Assembly: GCA_023953615.1 (NCBI GenBank)
Contig: JAMLJH010000001.1
Span: 1,777,360-1,841,359, forward strand
Length of the DNA: 64,000 bases
Direction: 5' to 3'
Source of the DNA: Verrucomicrobiia bacterium
Lineage (GTDB): Bacteria; Verrucomicrobiota; Verrucomicrobiia; Limisphaerales; JADLHS01
The notes under the pieces are model-generated. The model worked only from the letters and a program-made list of their open reading frames with translations, ran no database searches and was not told where the DNA came from. Below are positions 26,818 to 34,549 of the stretch, in pieces. How positions within the stretch are numbered: position 1 is the first letter of the stretch; every line of letters starts with the position of its first letter. Position numbers and translations under genes: made by a program.

Positions 26818-27633
26818 TTATTTGCCCGCGGCGGCCGGGTATAGCGCCTGATACCTTCCGATCCGATAACTGTGCGCAATGGCGCGGGTGATGAATTGCT
26901 TCGCCGCCCGGACGGCGGCTTCCAGTTTCGCGCCGCGCGCCAAATAGGCGGTGATGGCCGCTGAATAAGTGCAACCCGTGCCGTGCGTGGTGACGCCTTT
27001 GATGCGCCGGGTCTTTAACACGGTGAAGCGCTTGCCGTCAAACAACACATCCACCGCTTCTCCCTGCAAATCGAGATGGCCGCCCTTCACCAGGGCCGTG
27101 GCGCCAAAAGTGGCGCGCAACGATTCCGCCGCCTCGAGCAAATCCTCCAGAGTGCGGAGTTTCCGACCCACGAGAAGCTGCGCCTCATCCAGATTTGGCG
27201 TGATCAGGACGGCGCGCGGCAACAAGCGTTCTTTCAACGCGCGGATGGCCGAAGGTTTGAGCAATACCGCGCCACTGGTGGCGACCATGACCGGGTCCAC
27301 CACCAACGGCGGCCGCCGGCCCGCCTCCCAAAAATCGGCAACGCGGTTGATGATGTCCGCTGAAAACAACATTCCGGTTTTAGCCGCGCCAACGGGCAAG
27401 GCGCCCATGACCGCCGCCATTTGATCGCGCACCAGGTCCGGGCGCACCGGCTGGATGCCCGTCACCGCCCTGGGATTCTGCGCCGTGATGCAGGTGATGG
27501 CGCTTGTGCCGTGGCAACGCAACGCCGCAAAGGTTTTCAGATCGGTCTGGATGCCCGCGCCGCCGCCACTGTCCGAACCAGCGATGGTGAGCGCGATGGG
27601 CCACGCGGGACGTTTCATAAACGGATCGGGCAA
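26818..27633 (-). CDS. thiD: Hydroxymethylpyrimidine/phosphomethylpyrimidine kinase
   Basis: This 271-residue ThiD phosphorylates HMP and then HMP-phosphate in thiamine biosynthesis. Diagnostic motifs are [17 protein letters not shown] near residue 19, [26 protein letters not shown], and the anion-hole/catalytic [15 protein letters not shown] near residue 220. Length is normal. The start could also be the internal ATG at 27618 (MKRPAWP). It is 53 bases upstream of the copper cluster on the same strand and could read through into it, but no functional link is expected. I found no TPP riboswitch signature upstream. Confidence 0.93.
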   Translation of the reverse strand: MPDPFMKRPAWPIALTIAGSDSGGGAGIQTDLKTFAALRCHGTSAITCITAQNPRAVTGIQPVRPDLVRDQMAAVMGALPVGAAKTGMLFSADIINRVADFWEAGRRPPLVVDPVMVATSGAVLLKPSAIRALKERLLPRAVLITPNLDEAQLLVGRKLRTLEDLLEAAESLRATFGATALVKGGHLDLQGEAVDVLFDGKRFTVLKTRRIKGVTTHGTGCTYSAAITAYLARGAKLEAAVRAAKQFITRAIAHSYRIGRYQALYPAAAGK

Positions 27634-27876
27634 CGAGCGGAAAAAGTTTTCATTTCAAGCGAAGTTCAAATCATCACGGCTTGGACGCATTACCGCGTTG
27701 CTCACTTTTAACACGCAATTTGCGGCCTGGCAAAATTGAATCACGCGTGAAGCGGGTAATCGGGGGGGTGGCGCGCGGCTCGACCCTGAAAATGAGTTTG
27801 CGCGGAAAAGCGCTTTTCGGAATACTCTGCCCACGACGCTTGGATGATCTGCGGTCACCGAATGTCGGCTCGGGTG

Positions 27877-27933
<57 letters not shown>

Positions 27934-27951
<18 letters not shown>

Positions 27952-28016
27952 TCTTGCTTTCCGATTTAACGCATCCTTTAATTTGCTGCTTCAAAATTAG
28001 AAGATAAGTCGTCATC
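27934..28016. repeat. Direct repeat, left copy: tRNA-Val 3' end plus 65 bases
   Basis: This 83-base segment (18 bases of the tRNA 3' end and the downstream 65 bases) recurs at 31861-31943 with about five substitutions and no indels. It also contains an AT-rich inverted repeat (CCTTTAATTT and a partly decayed partner). The arrangement resembles an attachment site of a tRNA-targeting element. Confidence 0.85.
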
Positions 28017-28021
28017 ACTTT

Positions 28022-28144
28022 ATGAAACTCTTGAACGGCGTCCTGCGTTATGATCCTAGCTCGGTCCTGCAAATGGCATTCGTTGATGCTGGCCGGCCAA
28101 AGGCATTGAATTTGGTGTGGCGCCTGGATGAGATTTACCGCTGA
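28022..28144 (+). CDS. Short ORF, possible gene fragment
   Basis: A 40-codon frame starts MKLLNGVLRYDPSS and ends with DEIYR just after the left direct repeat. It has no convincing ribosome-binding site and I do not recognise it. It may be the remnant of a gene that once followed the operator-like repeat, as fic does at the right copy. Confidence 0.25.
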   Translation: MKLLNGVLRYDPSSVLQMAFVDAGRPKALNLVWRLDEIYR

Positions 28145-28317
28145 TCTTGCGTCCGGCTAAAGCCTCGGACTGTTAGTAATGTGGGTGGGTCGCTGTCCAC
28201 CTCCTCCAAGAAGCCCTCGGCCCCGCTACACCGCCAAAATAAAACATGGCAAAGACCGTATTTCTTGCTATCCTATAAAGGTAAAATGCAACGGCGAAAA
28301 TCAACTTCAGGAAGGTC

Positions 28318-28986
28318 ATGGCCCACGCTAGAAGGACGCTTGAATCAGCCGCAGACTTCACGCGTGGAGGCGGTGCGCCAGCTCCAGGCCACGATGCCGC
28401 TCACGCGGATCGCACAAGACGTGTTGAAGCAGAGCAGCAACGGCTCGTCCAGTGGGCCAAAGAAAACCGGAAGCTAGGCGGACGGCTTCCCCCGGAATTC
28501 ACGCGGGGCGGCGAGCATCAGGTTTATTTCCACAAGGCCAAACAGCGCTACCTCAAGGCCACTTTGCTTGAACGACAATTGGGCTACGGCATTGCCCTCG
28601 GCTCAAATTCACGTGGCGCAACCCCCTCCGAATACCTCGACCGGCTGGATCTGCAAAACCAGATTTTCAACGATGACATCCAGTTGGAGCGGGTGGTTCT
28701 GAAAAGCGGCAAGCCAGTCATTGTTACTTCGCAACCCTTCATCAAAGGTATCGCTCCCAACCAGATCGCGCTGGACGAATTGATGACTGGTAAGGGCTAT
28801 GAAAAATTGACGGATGGCGCATACTACGATGAGTACATTGGTCTGTTGATTTTCGACCTTTTCCCGCGCAACGCGATTCAAACAGCGAACGGAGTTATCT
28901 TTCCGATTGATCCGGTTATTCAGCGTGTCACGCCTGACTTCGGGGAGTTCCTGCGTGAGCATTCCTGCACTATAAATCTCAACTAG
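28318..28986 (+). CDS. Stand-alone polyvalent-protein-type Ser/Thr/Tyr kinase domain
   Basis: This 222-residue protein matches from memory the kinase-like domain of 'polyvalent proteins', large multidomain products carried by phages and conjugative elements. Key segments are RGGEHQVYFHK near residue 67, a TPSEYLDRL..QNQIFNDDIQLE block near 103-123, VIVTSQPFIKG near 140, and GLLIFDLFPRNAIQT...GVIFPIDP near 185-205, where D-x-x-x-x-N and the later D would be the catalytic and metal-binding residues. The first 60 residues are low-complexity and probably not folded. In polyvalent proteins this domain is one of many; here it is alone, so it may be a fragment. AGGAAGG lies just before the ATG. Confidence 0.65.
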   Translation: MAHARRTLESAADFTRGGGAPAPGHDAAHADRTRRVEAEQQRLVQWAKENRKLGGRLPPEFTRGGEHQVYFHKAKQRYLKATLLERQLGYGIALGSNSRGATPSEYLDRLDLQNQIFNDDIQLERVVLKSGKPVIVTSQPFIKGIAPNQIALDELMTGKGYEKLTDGAYYDEYIGLLIFDLFPRNAIQTANGVIFPIDPVIQRVTPDFGEFLREHSCTINLN

Positions 28987-29021
28987 CGTGCTGCCAGCGA
29001 AACTGGCGTATGGCCGCACCC

Positions 29022-29130
29022 CAGCATCCATTGGTGTGCGTTCGTGGTTTTCCAATGTTGTCGCGCCACCCATGTTGGTCGGTTGTGCCGCGCGAAACCG
29101 TCAAAGCTAAAATCACGCGCACCTCCCAGT
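29022..29130 (+). pseudogene. Decayed copy of the nth leader and first 15 codons
   Basis: The segment repeats 33832-33940 almost base for base, with about nine substitutions and one single-base indel. It includes the nth GTG start and the coding start for PRETVKAKITRT, then diverges. It is a truncated copy, not a functional gene. Confidence 0.8.
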
Positions 29131-29157
29131 CATCCTCGCTGATTTCCGCGCCGCGCA

Positions 29158-29235
29158 TGGTGGTGGCGACGCTCCGTCGCCTTCCGTTCCAAGCCAGCGA
29201 CGAGGCGTCGCTGCCACGGTCATTACCAAGGAAGA
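29158..29235. repeat. Palindromic REP-like element, copy 1
   Basis: It contains GGCGACGCTCCGTCGCC and AGCGACGAGGCGTCGCT, two hairpin-forming palindromes, followed by ATTACCAAGGAAGACA. Nearly the same block occurs at 33753-33831, and its right half occurs inside the fic-like ORF at 32490-32540. Confidence 0.8.
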
Positions 29236-29352
29236 CAGTTCCCGTCGCGATTCTCGGATTGACATGACCGGGCCAAGACCGGAATCGTTTCCGCCAAACT
29301 CGTCACCATGTTGTTTCGATCAGGCAACTCAAGTGAAGTAGGAACAAGCGTT

Positions 29353-31851
29353 ATGCGAATGGTTTTGATTACGGTATGGCTCGCGGCGGCTACCGCAACT
29401 GCGGTCGGGAAAAGCGCCATCACACTGGCCGATGTCAGCGCGTGGAAAATCGTGTGCGCGCCAATGGCAACGGAGTCCGAGCATTACGCCGCTACGGAAT
29501 TTCGGCGGCTGTTCCGCGAAATGACCGGGGCCATCCTGCCCATTCAGGAAGCGGCTCCGCCCCACGTCGGCGCGATTTGCATCGGCAGCGCCGCTGTCTC
29601 GGAACGCGGCGAACCGGCCTTGGCGCCTGGGTTGTACGGTGACGAGGGATTCCGACTCGAAGTGCGTGATCAAAGCATTTGCATTGACGGGACCGGTCCG
29701 CGCGGAGCGCTCTACGGCGTCTATGAATTTTTCGAGGAGTTGTGCGGCGTCCGATTTCTCACCTTTGATCACACGTATTATCCGGAGCGGGCTTTGGAGC
29801 GAAAAATCAAACTGGGCAGTTACGGAATCGAGCCGCCCGCCTTTGCTTTTCGCTGGTCATATTATGGAGAGAATGCCCGGCATCCCGAGTTCGCCACGCG
29901 TCTGCGGGTGAACACCGTCACCGACGATCCCAAACTGGGCGGCCGCACGGGTTGGCGGTTGGTGAGCCATAACGTGGCTTATCTCGTGCCGCCCGCGAAG
30001 TGGGGGAAGGAACACCCCGAATACTTCGCGCTGGTGGATGGCCAACGCCGCCTGGAGATGGGCGGCGGCGGACCGCAATTGTGCATGAGCAATCCGGAGT
30101 TGGTCGAAGTGGTGGTGCAAGCGGTGCTTGAGGAAATCCGCAAAGATCCGAGCGCGCGCAACATCAACATCGCGCAGATGGACAACGAAAGTTATTGCAC
30201 CTGTCCGAATTGTGCCGCACTGGATGCGCGTGAAGAATCCCATGCCGCGACCACGTTGAGCTTCGTCAACGCCGTGGCGGAACGCGTCGAGCGGACGCAT
30301 CCGGAAATCATCCTTAGCACGTACGCCTATTTGTACACCCGCAAACCGCCGAAAACGATCCGGGCGCGGGCCAACGTGATGATCCAGTTGTGCAGCATCG
30401 AGTGCTGCGATTTCCACGCCATTGACGACCGAGCGTGCGCGGTGAACCGGTTGTTCTGCGAGGACCTGGCGGGTTGGAAGCGGAAAGCTGATCGCATTTT
30501 CATCTGGCATTACAACACCAACTTCAAGGGTTACACGCTGCCGTTTCCGAATCTCCGCAGTATTGGTCGAAGTGTGGCGTATTTTGCCAAGAACCACGGT
30601 CGCGGCGTTTTCATGCAGGCGGCCGGCAACGGTTTTTCCACCGAGTTGAGCGACCTGCGGAATTACGTCATGGCACGCTGTCTGTGGCGACCGGGCCGGG
30701 ATAGCTGGCAGGAAGCGGCGGAATTCTGTCGGCTGCATTACGCGGAAGCAGCCGAACCGATTCTCGCCTACCTCAAGTATTACCACGATCTGGTTGGCGC
30801 GGCGGGAGTGCATCCCACCTGTTTCCCCACCGAAGCCGCGTTGGCCATCAACCCGGAATCAGCGCGACGCATCATGGAGTATTTCGATGCGGCCCTGGCC
30901 CGAGCGCAATCGGAGACGATCCGCGCTCGCGTCGCCAAAGCCTCGGTATGTGCTCTGCGCGCGGCGTTAAGCGCCGCCAGCATGGAGCTGGTGCTCACCA
31001 ACGGCGTTTGCCGTCCCAATCTGGCCGGTTTCCCGCCCGATTTACTGGAGCGCTACACCGCGTTGTGTGAGCGCTTTGAAGTCAAGATGGAGGACGAACT
31101 CACCACCACGGCACAGTTCCTGACTGACTTGGGCAAACTGCACGCCGGATTGAAAGCCGTGCCCCTCGAAAACGATTTTTGGCGCGTAGTGACGTTGCCG
31201 GAAAGCAGCGTCAGAGTGGTCGAAATGACGTACAAGCCCACCGGCCGTAATGTGGCGTACGCGCGACGATCGTTTGGACGGTTCCGGTTTGAGGAATGGC
31301 TGCGCCAGGGCGAAGGCCCGTCCGCGTTGAACGTTGCCTCGTTTGACTACACCGCCGCGCGGGATCGCGCCGTATTTAATTTGACCACCCAGGACGGCAC
31401 CCGCATTGAGCGTCGTATTACCTTGCAGGACGAGGCGATTCATTTTGTGACCGTGATGACGGCGGGCGCGCCGCGAGAGTTTGATTTTTGGATTCATCCG
31501 GAATACGACACGGCGAGCGCCACGGACGATCCACGAGAACTGGCGCTCTACGTGAAACAATCCGGCTGGCAGCAGGTGAACCGTCAGTGGCGGCATGCCG
31601 TGCCGACCCCCGAGCAACTGGCAATGGTCCAGCAAGCCGCGAACGGCGGCGGCTACGCTTATTTTAATCGCCGCGCTGGATTCGGAGTGGAACAACGTTT
31701 TGCGCCCGGTGATTTCAGCAGTCTGGGCTTGTTCTGGAAACCGTCCCGACAGCAGATCAACCTGGAATTATTTTCGCCCCGCGTGGCGCTGCAATCCGGC
31801 GAACAAGCGCGCTACGCCTACGAAGTGCGCTACCTGCAACAACCGCCGTGA
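29353..31851 (+). CDS. DUF4838-domain secreted protein (putative glycoside hydrolase)
   Basis: This 832-residue protein has a signal peptide (VLITVWLAAATATAVG). The N-terminal 150 residues (SEHYAATEFRRLFREMTG, then GPRGALYGVYEFFEELCGVRF) match the alpha/beta lid domain common to GH67 and GH20-like enzymes. The central DUF4838 region (about 190-500) would be a TIM barrel, with NIAQMDNESYCTCPNC and IWHYNTNFKGYTLPFPN as conserved blocks. The enzyme probably attacks a polysaccharide, but the catalytic residues of this family are not known to me, so the substrate is open. AGGAAC about 9 bases upstream supports the chosen ATG. It sits between the tRNA repeat copies but looks intact and chromosomal in composition. 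Confidence 0.8.
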   Translation: MRMVLITVWLAAATATAVGKSAITLADVSAWKIVCAPMATESEHYAATEFRRLFREMTGAILPIQEAAPPHVGAICIGSAAVSERGEPALAPGLYGDEGFRLEVRDQSICIDGTGPRGALYGVYEFFEELCGVRFLTFDHTYYPERALERKIKLGSYGIEPPAFAFRWSYYGENARHPEFATRLRVNTVTDDPKLGGRTGWRLVSHNVAYLVPPAKWGKEHPEYFALVDGQRRLEMGGGGPQLCMSNPELVEVVVQAVLEEIRKDPSARNINIAQMDNESYCTCPNCAALDAREESHAATTLSFVNAVAERVERTHPEIILSTYAYLYTRKPPKTIRARANVMIQLCSIECCDFHAIDDRACAVNRLFCEDLAGWKRKADRIFIWHYNTNFKGYTLPFPNLRSIGRSVAYFAKNHGRGVFMQAAGNGFSTELSDLRNYVMARCLWRPGRDSWQEAAEFCRLHYAEAAEPILAYLKYYHDLVGAAGVHPTCFPTEAALAINPESARRIMEYFDAALARAQSETIRARVAKASVCALRAALSAASMELVLTNGVCRPNLAGFPPDLLERYTALCERFEVKMEDELTTTAQFLTDLGKLHAGLKAVPLENDFWRVVTLPESSVRVVEMTYKPTGRNVAYARRSFGRFRFEEWLRQGEGPSALNVASFDYTAARDRAVFNLTTQDGTRIERRITLQDEAIHFVTVMTAGAPREFDFWIHPEYDTASATDDPRELALYVKQSGWQQVNRQWRHAVPTPEQLAMVQQAANGGGYAYFNRRAGFGVEQRFAPGDFSSLGLFWKPSRQQINLELFSPRVALQSGEQARYAYEVRYLQQPP

Positions 31852-31860
31852 CCGGTAGTC

Positions 31861-31943
31861 ACCCTGTATAGCGCACCATCTTGCTTTCCGATTTAACGCA
31901 TCCTTTAATTTGGTGCTTCAAAATTAAAGGATAAGCCGTCATC
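31861..31943. repeat. Direct repeat, right copy: tRNA-Val 3' remnant
   Basis: This is the second copy of the 83-base repeat at 27934-28016. Only the last 18 tRNA bases, including CCA, are kept in register; upstream GGTAG and TCAC may be further tRNA traces. The copy lies 10 bases after the DUF4838 stop and leads into the fic-like ORF. Confidence 0.85.
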
Positions 31944-31953
31944 CTTTAATTTG
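31900..31953. promoter_or_regulatory. AT-rich inverted repeats, possible operator of fic-like gene
   Basis: ATCCTTTAATTTG is followed by its near-complement AAATTAAAGGAT, and a third half-site ATCCTTTAATTTG begins at 31941. The block ends about 30 bases before the ATG of the fic-like ORF. Such spaced half-sites fit a dimeric repressor site, plausibly for autoregulation of a fic module; the regulator is not identified. Confidence 0.45.
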
Positions 31954-31984
31954 CCGGACGAGAATTAAAACTTGTTTAACTCCG

Positions 31985-33238
31985 ATGCAACGTGGGCTGA
32001 CTGGTCATTATGTTCCAATCCCTTCTGCCGCAGGGGAAAGCGCCCGTGCTTTTGTGCCTAATCCCCTGCCCGTGTCGCCACCGCTGGAACTTGATATTGA
32101 AATTCAAGAACTCATTGAGAAAGCCATGCTTGCCTTGGGTCGCTTGGATGGATTGACTACCGTCCTGCCCGACCCGACGCTTTTCCTTTATTCTTATGTC
32201 CGCAAGGAAGCCGTGTTGTCTTCGCAAATCGAGGGCACGCAATCCAGTCTGTCCGACCTCATGCTCTTTGAAATGGATGGTGTCGCCGGCGTGCCGATTG
32301 ATGACGTGCAGGAAGTCTCCAATTACGTCGCCGCCATGAAGTATGGCTTGAAACGACTGGAAAAACTTCCACTGTCACTTCGGCTGTTGAAAGAGATTCA
32401 TGGTGTGCTGCTGGCAAAAGGCCGCGGCAGCGAAAAAGAGTCCGGTGAATTCCGCCGCTCCCAGAACTGGATCGGTGGCACGCGCCCTTCCGCTGCAAGC
32501 CAGCGACGAGGCGTCGCTGCTACCATCACCAAGGAAGACATTTTCTACTACGTCTATGGCGTGCTGCATTCGCCGGAGTATCGCACGCGCTTCGCCAGCG
32601 ATTTGAAGAAGATGCTGCCGCGTCTGCCCTTCACGCGGGAGACGGCGGATTTCTGGCGTTTCAGCCGGGCGGGCCGCGATCTCGCGCACTGGCATCTGGA
32701 CTACGAAACCGTCGAACCGTGGCCGGTGAAGGAGCATTACAGCGAACAGCCTTTGGGTGGCGGTCAGGCATCCCTGCCTGCCGTAGAGCCGGGCTTCCAG
32801 CCCGGCGGAAAAGACGCCGGACACTCGCACGGCGTCAAAATTTCGCACGACGCATCTCCTGCGGGCGCAATTCCGGGCGGCAAGATGCCGCCCGCCACGG
32901 CAGATTTTTTCCTCGTGCAGAAGATGACCTTTGGGCGCAAGGACAAGCAGGTGGACAAGACGACCATCCATTACAACGCCCGCATCACGCTCACGGACAT
33001 CCCGCTGGAAGCCTATGATTACGTGGTGAACGGCAAGCCCGCCCTCGAATGGATCATGGAGCGCTACCAGATCACCGTGGACAAAGACAGCGGCATCCGC
33101 AATGACCCGAACGATTGGGCGCGGGAACATAACCAGCCCCGCTACATCCTCGACCTCCTCAAACGCATTGTCCGTGTCAGCCTGGAAACGATGAAGATCG
33201 TGAACGCGCTCCCGGCATTGAACGAGCGGAAAGCTTAA
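31985..33238 (+). CDS. Chimeric ORF: Fic N-terminal fragment fused to type ISP restriction enzyme C-terminus
   Basis: The 417-codon frame is open but joins pieces of two unrelated proteins. Residues 1-168 match the N-terminal part of Fic/DOC proteins: LPVSPPLELD, the inhibitory-helix type VLSSQIEGTQSSLSDL, and SQNWIGGTRPS. The catalytic HPFxxGNGR motif is absent. After a palindromic repeat read as AASQRRGVAA, the sequence becomes the C-terminus of a type ISP/Eco57I-like restriction-modification helicase: ITKEDIFYYVYGVLHSPEYR, FWRFSRAGRDLA, then LEAYDYVVNGKPALEWIMER and RVSLETMKIV. A second repeat insertion (about residues 258-308) interrupts this part. Neither AMPylation nor restriction activity is expected. 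It is best viewed as a fused pseudogene; expression is unknown. Confidence 0.8.
   Translation: MQRGLTGHYVPIPSAAGESARAFVPNPLPVSPPLELDIEIQELIEKAMLALGRLDGLTTVLPDPTLFLYSYVRKEAVLSSQIEGTQSSLSDLMLFEMDGVAGVPIDDVQEVSNYVAAMKYGLKRLEKLPLSLRLLKEIHGVLLAKGRGSEKESGEFRRSQNWIGGTRPSAASQRRGVAATITKEDIFYYVYGVLHSPEYRTRFASDLKKMLPRLPFTRETADFWRFSRAGRDLAHWHLDYETVEPWPVKEHYSEQPLGGGQASLPAVEPGFQPGGKDAGHSHGVKISHDASPAGAIPGGKMPPATADFFLVQKMTFGRKDKQVDKTTIHYNARITLTDIPLEAYDYVVNGKPALEWIMERYQITVDKDSGIRNDPNDWAREHNQPRYILDLLKRIVRVSLETMKIVNALPALNERKA
32490..32540. repeat. REP-like element, copy 2, inside the chimeric ORF
   Basis: AAGCCAGCGACGAGGCGTCGC and the following CTGCTACCATCACCAAGGAAGA correspond to the right half of the elements at 29158 and 33753. 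The element lies exactly at the junction between the Fic and restriction-enzyme fragments. Confidence 0.8.
32755..32910. repeat. Second GC-rich palindromic insertion in the chimeric ORF
   Basis: The block contains GCCGGGCTTCCAGCCCGGC and a GCGGGC...GCCCGC stem with GGGCGGCAAGATGCCGCCC, none of which fits the surrounding restriction-enzyme sequence. It is translated in frame as about 50 Gly/Pro/Ala-rich residues between EPWPV...EQPL and FFLVQKMTF. Confidence 0.6.
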
Positions 33239-33360
33239 CCCTGGCGGGCTGAATAAATGCGTTCCACCGAACTCAAATCCATTCTGCGGGCGGACATAAA
33301 AATGCGGTCCGGCTTCGAAGTGGCCTCGCATCCCACGATTGTCGTGACGAAATAAGCGGT

Positions 33361-33738
33361 ATGTTGCGGAAGCTTTACAATTGGTTGGCGGGTGTCGAAC
33401 CTTTGCCCAAGGAGGAGAAACTGGCCTTCAAGGTGATGTTGGATTCCGATGAAATCGGGACGCTCAGGGCCGAGGAGGGCGAATGGCTATTTTCGTATTC
33501 AGACGAGTTTCAGAAGCAAACCGAGATCAAACCGATAGCGAATTTCCCGGATGTCAAAAGACAATATCGCAATCGCTCGCTGTGGCCGTTTTTCGCGCTG
33601 CGCATTCCCAGTCCGGAACAGCCGGCCGTGCGCGAATTCATTCGTAAGCTACCACACAAGAAACCAGACGAAGGAATCCTGCTGAAAGAGTTCGGAGAGC
33701 GGACCATCGCCAACCCATTTCGTCTTGTTCCGGTTTAG
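33361..33738 (+). CDS. Orphan HipA N-terminal (HipS-like) domain protein
   Basis: This 125-residue protein matches the N-subdomain that caps HipA toxins, seen as the separate HipS protein in HipBST systems: VMLDSDEIGTLRAEEGEWLFSYSDEF, then PDVKRQYRNRSLWPFFALRIP and DEGILLKEFGERTIANPF. In such systems HipT is the Ser/Thr kinase toxin and HipB a DNA-binding antitoxin. Neither a HipT kinase nor a HipB HTH gene is present here: the next gene is nth, and upstream is only a 32-codon frame (33257-33355) I cannot identify. It is probably a remnant, though it could act on a HipT encoded elsewhere. Confidence 0.7.
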   Translation: MLRKLYNWLAGVEPLPKEEKLAFKVMLDSDEIGTLRAEEGEWLFSYSDEFQKQTEIKPIANFPDVKRQYRNRSLWPFFALRIPSPEQPAVREFIRKLPHKKPDEGILLKEFGERTIANPFRLVPV

Positions 33739-33752
33739 CCGCTGACGATTAC

Positions 33753-33831
33753 ATGGTGGCGGCGACGCCCCGTCGCCTTCCGTTCCAAGCCAGCGACGAG
33801 GCGTCGCTGCTACAATCATCAGCAAGGAAGG
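33753..33831. repeat. Palindromic REP-like element, copy 3
   Basis: It contains GGCGACGCCCCGTCGCC and AGCGACGAGGCGTCGCT, followed by ATCAGCAAGGAAGGCA. It matches the element at 29158-29235 over nearly 80 bases. It lies directly between the HipS-like gene and the repeated nth leader. Confidence 0.8.
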
Positions 33832-33895
33832 CAGCATCCATTGGTGTACATTCGTGGTTTTCCAATGTTGTTGCGCCACCTATGCTGGGTCGGTC

Positions 33896-34549
33896 GTGCC
33901 GCGCGAAACCGTCAAAGCTAAAATTACCCGCACCCGCCAGATCATTGCCGGGTTGCAACAGACGTATCCCGATGCGCATTGCGAGTTGAATTTTTCCAAT
34001 CCGCTCGAATTACTCATCGCCACCATCCTCTCGGCGCAATGCACGGATAAACGGGTCAATCTGGTCACGCCGGCGCTGTTCAAAAAATACCGCACGGCGG
34101 CGGATTACGCGACGGCGCCATTGTCCGAACTGGAGGCGCTGATTCAAACCACGGGGTTCTTTCGCAACAAGGCGAAGAACATTCAGGCGTGTTGTCGGAT
34201 GTTGGTGGAACAGCACGGCGGCGCCGTGCCGCGTACGATGGAGGAATTGCATGCGTTGCGCGGCGTCGGACGCAAGACCGCGAATGTGGTGCTGGGCAAC
34301 GCTTATCAGATCAACGCCGGCATCGTGGTGGATACGCACGTGGCGCGGGTGGCGCAACGGCTGGGGCTGACGCGCCAGACGGATGCGGAGAAGATCGAGC
34401 GCGAGTTGATCCCGCTGGTGCCGCCGGCGCAGTGGACGTTGTTCAGTCACTGGTTCATCTGGCACGGTCGGCGCCGCTGCTCCGCGCGCAAGCCGGATTG
34501 CGCTCACTGTGAAATCGCCGCACTTTGTCCCCGCATCGGTATGAAATGA
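33896..34549 (+). CDS. nth: Endonuclease III
   Basis: This 217-residue DNA glycosylase/AP lyase removes oxidised pyrimidines in base excision repair. The helix-hairpin-helix LRGVGRKTANVVLG carries the catalytic Lys, and VVDTHVARVAQRLGL the catalytic Asp. The C-terminal CSARKPDCAHCEIAALC gives the four Cys (spacing 6-2-5) of the 4Fe-4S cluster. I chose the GTG start at 33896 because homologues begin about there and the repeated leader copy at 29022 preserves it; an ATG 42 bases upstream is an alternative. The stop overlaps the lipoate-ligase-like start by 4 bases. Confidence 0.95.
   Translation: MPRETVKAKITRTRQIIAGLQQTYPDAHCELNFSNPLELLIATILSAQCTDKRVNLVTPALFKKYRTAADYATAPLSELEALIQTTGFFRNKAKNIQACCRMLVEQHGGAVPRTMEELHALRGVGRKTANVVLGNAYQINAGIVVDTHVARVAQRLGLTRQTDAEKIERELIPLVPPAQWTLFSHWFIWHGRRRCSARKPDCAHCEIAALCPRIGMK

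Noticed and set aside
27634..27876. Possible TPP riboswitch or promoter structure before thiD
   Set aside because: The CUGAGA and other TPP core motifs are absent on the thiD strand; only small GC-rich palindromes are seen.
33257..33355. 32-codon frame before the HipS-like gene considered as a HipB antitoxin
   Set aside because: Too short for an HTH domain and shows no helix-turn-helix pattern; may be a fragment only.
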